Origin: DASUPK01 sp963848955 | GTDB taxonomy: Bacteria; Actinomycetota; Thermoleophilia; Solirubrobacterales; 70-9 | Assembly (NCBI GenBank): GCA_963848955.1 | Contig: CAWKFQ010000017.1 | Coordinates: forward strand, 310,001-374,000 | DNA length: 64,000 nt | Reading direction: 5' to 3' | Shown: positions 61,177 to 64,000 of the stretch, piece after piece | Layout: every line of letters begins with the position of its first letter | How positions within the stretch are numbered: position 1 is the first letter of the stretch | Translations under genes and position numbers: made by a program | The notes under the pieces: generated by a model | Database searches by the model: none | Told to the model about the DNA's origin: nothing | Seen by the model: only the letters and a program-made list of their open reading frames with translations

Positions 61177-61446
61177 GTGGCACGACAGCAGCGACAGACA
61201 CAATCGACGGGCGGGCGCAGGCGCCGCGGCCTCAGCGATCGCGGGCGGCCGCGGAAGTACACGCGGATCAACTCCGAGTCGATCGACTACAAGGACCTGA
61301 ACCTGCTGCGGCGGTTCATCTCCGACCGTGGCAAGACCCGGTCGCGCCGGGTCACCGGACTCTCCAGGAAGCACCAGCAGCAGCTCGCCCTGGCTGTGAA
61401 GCGGGCCCGCGAGCTCGCCCTGCTGCCCTACGTCGGCGAGCGCTAG
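61177..61446 (+). CDS. rpsR: 30S ribosomal protein bS18
   Basis: 89 aa from GTG. KYTRINSESIDYKDLNLLRR and FISDRGKTRSRRVTGLSRKH are the bS18 signature; the end is AVKRARELALLPYVGER. No zinc-binding Cys pair. TACCAT lies 11 nt upstream of the GTG, the same spacing as at rpsF, so rpsR probably has its own promoter here because the antisense STAS gene separates it from ssb. It pairs with bS6 in the 30S platform. Confidence 0.96.
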   Translation: MARQQRQTQSTGGRRRRGLSDRGRPRKYTRINSESIDYKDLNLLRRFISDRGKTRSRRVTGLSRKHQQQLALAVKRARELALLPYVGER

Positions 61447-61450
61447 GCCA

Positions 61451-61906
61451 ATGGCCCAGGCTGTTCTGCTCAAGGACGTCGAGGGTCTCGGCGAGGCCGG
61501 CACCGCGGTCGACGTCTCGCCCGGCTACCTGCGCAACTACCTGGTGCCCCGCAAGCTGGCCCAGCCGGCCACGAGGGGCGCTCTGGAGGACGCCCAGCGC
61601 AAGCGCGAGCGCGCCGAGGAGGCCGAGCGCCAGGCCGCGGAGCGGGCCGGCGAGACCTCCGCGCTGCTCTCCAAGACGGTGCTGACGATCAACCACCGAG
61701 CGGGCGAGGACGGCAAGCTCTTCGGCTCCGTGACCTCGGCCGAGATCGCGGACGCGATCCAGGCCGCGCGAAGCATCAAGGTCGACCGCAAGAAGATCCG
61801 CCTCGAGGAGCCGATCCGGGAGACCGGCACCTACATGGTCGAGGTCGAGGTCGGCGGCGGGGTCACCGCGTCGGTGAAGACGATCGTCGCCGAGGCGAAG
61901 GAATAG
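61451..61906 (+). CDS. rplI: 50S ribosomal protein bL9
   Basis: 151 aa, 4 nt after rpsR. AVLLKDVEGLGEAGTAVDVS and PGYLRNYLVPRKLAQPATRG form the N-terminal L9 domain; a charged helix (QRKRERAEEAERQAAERAGE) links to the C-terminal domain (EDGKLFGSVTSAEIADAI). The dumbbell shape and length are standard. It stabilises the L1-stalk side of the 50S subunit. Confidence 0.97.
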   Translation: MAQAVLLKDVEGLGEAGTAVDVSPGYLRNYLVPRKLAQPATRGALEDAQRKRERAEEAERQAAERAGETSALLSKTVLTINHRAGEDGKLFGSVTSAEIADAIQAARSIKVDRKKIRLEEPIRETGTYMVEVEVGGGVTASVKTIVAEAKE

Positions 61907-62081
61907 CGGCGCAAATAGCCTGAACTCGCCTGCGGTGGCGAACCGCCTGTGGTTTTCTAGCCAGGGTCGCGCGGATTTAGTTCCACTTCGGGGCGAATGG
62001 GAATCCGCCGAGGTCGTATCCAGACTTGGAGAGGAAGCTCGGCCGCCAGGTCGGGTGGTCCCCTGCGCAAGAGAGGAGCAG

Positions 62082-63509
62082 TTGGCAACCAACGGAAAGA
62101 CGGCGATCGTCCCGCCCCAGAACCTGGAGGCGGAGGAGTCGGTTCTCGGGGCCATGATGGTCTCCGAGTCGACGATCGAGCCCGTCCTGCTCGACGTCCG
62201 CCTCAAGGCGGAGGACTTCTACAGGGATCGCCACAGGACGATCTACCAGGCGATCATCCGCCTCAACGAGAACGCCGACCCGGTCGACGTCCTGACGGTC
62301 TCCGAGGCGCTCTCCCAGCACGGCCAGCTCGACGCGGTCGGTGGCCGGGACGTGATCGGCAGCCTGGCGGCCAAGGTCCCCGCGCCCGGGAGCGCCAAGC
62401 ACTACGCGCAGATCGTCAAGCAGAACTCGCTGATGCGGCGCCTGGAGGGCGCCGCCAAGCAGATCCAGCAGTCGATCGTCGAGCGCGACGGCGAGCCACG
62501 GGCGCTCGTCGAGAATGCGGAGCGGCTGCTCTTCCAGGTCGCGAACGAGGAGCAGGCCGAGGACTTCCGCGAGATCGGCGACATCCTCCACGACGAGATC
62601 GACAAGCTCGAGAAGCTCGCGAGCGGAGACTCCGAGATCACCGGCACCGCCTCCGGCTTCCGCGACCTCGACGACAAGACCGGCGGCTTCCAGCCCGGCA
62701 ACCTGATCGTGATCGCGGCCAGGCCGGCCATGGGAAAGTCGACACTGGTCTGCGACTTCGCCCAGAACGTCGCCATGAAGCATCAGAAGCCCGTCGCCCT
62801 CTTCTCCCTGGAGATGTCGGAGATGGAGCTGGCCCACCGCTTCATCGGCTCGCAGTCTCGGATCTCCAGCGACCGGCTCCGCAAGGGCAAGGTCGCGAGC
62901 AAGGACTGGCCGAAGGTCGTCAAGGCCTGCAACCAGCTCGAGTCCGCCCCGCTCTGGATCGACGACTCCTCCGATCTGGGCCTGCTCGAGCTGCGCGCGA
63001 AGGCGCGGCGCCTGCACGCCCAGGAGCGCAGCCGCGGCCACGACGGCCTCGGGCTGATCATCGTCGACTACCTCCAGCTGATGCGAAGCGACGACGCCCG
63101 CGCCAACCGCGTCGAGCAGGTGTCCCAGTTCAGCCGCGGCCTGAAGATCCTGGCCAGGGAGCTCAACGTCCCCGTCATCGGCATCTCCCAGCTCTCCCGC
63201 GCCCCCGAGCAGCGGCCCGACAAGCGCCCGATCCTCTCCGACCTTCGCGAGTCCGGGGCGATCGAGCAGGACGCCGACCTCGTCGGCTTCCTCTACCGCG
63301 ACGACTACTACAACCAGGAATCGGAGGACCCGGGAGGCGCGGAGCTGATCCTCGCCAAGCACCGCAACGGCCCCGTGGGCACCATCCGCCTGGTCTTCCT
63401 CGAGCACTATCCGAAGTTCGCCGACCGGGCCCGCGACGAGAGGCCGGTCGAGCAGCCGGCCGGCGAGGGACCGCCGCTCCAGGACGTCGCGGACGCGGAG
63501 GAGTTCTGA
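62082..63509 (+). CDS. dnaB: Replicative DNA helicase DnaB
   Basis: 475 aa from a TTG with GAGAGGAG just upstream; in-frame sequence further upstream is not conserved. The N-terminal domain starts PPQNLEAEESVLGAMMVSES. RecA-like core: IVIAARPAMGKSTLVCDFAQ (Walker A), LFSLEMSEMELAHRFIGSQS, LGLIIVDYLQLM (Walker B), PVIGISQLSRAPEQRPDKRP, LSDLRESGAIEQDADLVGFL (arginine finger area). No intein interrupts it. It unwinds DNA at the fork as a hexamer. The next gene, 1 nt later, encodes its probable loader. Confidence 0.97.
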   Translation: MATNGKTAIVPPQNLEAEESVLGAMMVSESTIEPVLLDVRLKAEDFYRDRHRTIYQAIIRLNENADPVDVLTVSEALSQHGQLDAVGGRDVIGSLAAKVPAPGSAKHYAQIVKQNSLMRRLEGAAKQIQQSIVERDGEPRALVENAERLLFQVANEEQAEDFREIGDILHDEIDKLEKLASGDSEITGTASGFRDLDDKTGGFQPGNLIVIAARPAMGKSTLVCDFAQNVAMKHQKPVALFSLEMSEMELAHRFIGSQSRISSDRLRKGKVASKDWPKVVKACNQLESAPLWIDDSSDLGLLELRAKARRLHAQERSRGHDGLGLIIVDYLQLMRSDDARANRVEQVSQFSRGLKILARELNVPVIGISQLSRAPEQRPDKRPILSDLRESGAIEQDADLVGFLYRDDYYNQESEDPGGAELILAKHRNGPVGTIRLVFLEHYPKFADRARDERPVEQPAGEGPPLQDVADAEEF

Positions 63510-63510
63510 G

Positions 63511-64000
63511 GTGGCCCCCAAGGCCCGATCAGGTGAGCGCCAACCCTGCCGTCTCGGAATCTGCGACGGCACGGGCTGGATCCTCGGCCCCGAGGACGTC
63601 GCGCGTCCCTGCGATTGTCGCTCGCGCATGGTGGCCCAGGCGCGGCTGCGCGGCATCGACTCCGTCATCCCGCCCAAGTTCCGCGGCGTCTCCTTCGACC
63701 GCCCGCCCGTCACCCAGATGGACGCCTTCGTCGTCAAGCGGGTGCGCGACTACTGCGAGCGCCTCGACGAGAATCTCGACGGCGGCCGCGGCATGTGGTT
63801 CTTCGGCAGCTCCGGAACCGGGAAGACGACGCTGGCGATGCTGATCTCGCGGATGGCGCTCGAGTCCGGGCGCTCCGTCGCGATCTACTCACTCCCGAAG
63901 CTCCTCAGCAGGATCCGCCAGACCTATGACGCAGAGATCGGCGAGCAGTCCTACACGCAGTTCTTCGAGCGCCTGGCGAGCGTCGACCTGCTCCATCTCG
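63511..64000 (+). CDS. DnaC/DnaI-like helicase loader, AAA+ ATPase (partial)
   Basis: GTG start 1 nt after the dnaB stop, in a frame open to the right edge (163 codons seen). The N-terminus carries a Cys cluster, CRLGICDGTGWILG and RPCDCRSRM, resembling the zinc-binding region of DnaI-type loaders. Then come IPPKFRGVSFDRPP, a Walker A in FFGSSGTGKTTLAMLISRMA and IYSLPKLLSRIRQTYDAEIG. Walker B begins where the window ends (LASVDLLHL). Direct linkage to dnaB supports a loader role. The rest of the gene is outside. Confidence 0.88.
   Translation, partial: MAPKARSGERQPCRLGICDGTGWILGPEDVARPCDCRSRMVAQARLRGIDSVIPPKFRGVSFDRPPVTQMDAFVVKRVRDYCERLDENLDGGRGMWFFGSSGTGKTTLAMLISRMALESGRSVAIYSLPKLLSRIRQTYDAEIGEQSYTQFFERLASVDLLHL

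Noticed and set aside
61977..63737. 586-codon open frame antisense to dnaB
   Set aside because: Composition shadow of a high-G+C gene: no recognisable domain, biased to Val/Asp/Leu/Arg runs, while dnaB on the other strand is fully conserved.
1..64000. CRISPR array, insertion sequence or prophage
   Set aside because: No regularly spaced direct repeats, no transposase, integrase or phage structural genes were seen. The tandem repeats present are single duplications within genes.

Overview
The window is high-G+C chromosomal DNA, most likely from an actinobacterium of the class Thermoleophilia (Solirubrobacterales-like). The inference rests on GTG/TTG starts, dense ATGA/GTGA/TTGA start-stop overlaps, many apparently leaderless promoters, and the order rpsF-ssb-rpsR-rplI-dnaB. 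Family content also fits: DUF839 protein, TreT plus OtsA, and a Lys-rich secreted tail that I recall as common in that order. No transposase, integrase, rRNA, intact tRNA or CRISPR array is visible. One caution applies throughout: about a third of the genes are interrupted by one or more single-base frame changes, often in pairs that restore the frame. These look like assembly or sequencing errors, so such genes are annotated over their full reconstructed span.

Region 1 (1-25.8 kb) is an exopolysaccharide/surface-glycan locus. A plus-strand run (764-8.36 kb) encodes a phosphoglycosyl transferase, FemAB-like acyltransferase, Wzx-type flippase, GT4, a formyltransferase/GINT1-like protein and a further glycosyltransferase. 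A convergent ten-gene minus-strand operon (20.85 kb down to 8.19 kb) encodes a degenerate GGDEF-like membrane protein, sugar epimerase, ATP-grasp enzyme, FAD oxidoreductase, Wzz-like protein with an N-terminal HTH, GT2, polysaccharide deacetylase, a GT4/beta-helix fusion, O-antigen ligase and methyltransferase. Divergent from it lie two NarL/LuxR-type regulators whose receivers have lost the phosphorylatable Asp (one Ala, one Glu). An FAD hydroxylase, a second FemAB-like protein and a Pro-rich membrane protein follow. A shared sequence (GGGGTA-N6-TACCCC-like followed by CTGCGG) precedes three of these transcription units.

Region 2 (25.9-32.7 kb) is a translationally coupled histidine-utilisation operon, hutH-hutU-def-hutF-hutI. 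It has no hutG, but a peptide-deformylase homologue sits exactly where an N-formylglutamate deformylase is needed. A universal stress protein follows.

Region 3 (32.8-46.7 kb) holds envelope and housekeeping genes: DUF839/PhoX-like secreted protein, alpha/beta hydrolase, polyprenyl GT2, methyltransferase, two large membrane proteins, pyrE, L,D-transpeptidase, ABC-2 exporter, CPBP protease, RDD protein, HAD phosphatase and MscS channel. Three copies of a REP-like hairpin repeat occur at 36.5, 44.7 and 56.0 kb.

Region 4 (46.7-59.2 kb) has a class A PBP, thiL, a pseudo-M28 membrane protein, a response regulator/histidine kinase/HtrA set, an inositol-monophosphatase-family enzyme, and a trehalose block (TreT, CsaA, OtsA-like). 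Region 5 (59.2-64 kb) is the conserved rpsF-ssb-rpsR-rplI-dnaB-helicase-loader cluster, interrupted by an antisense STAS-domain gene between ssb and rpsR.
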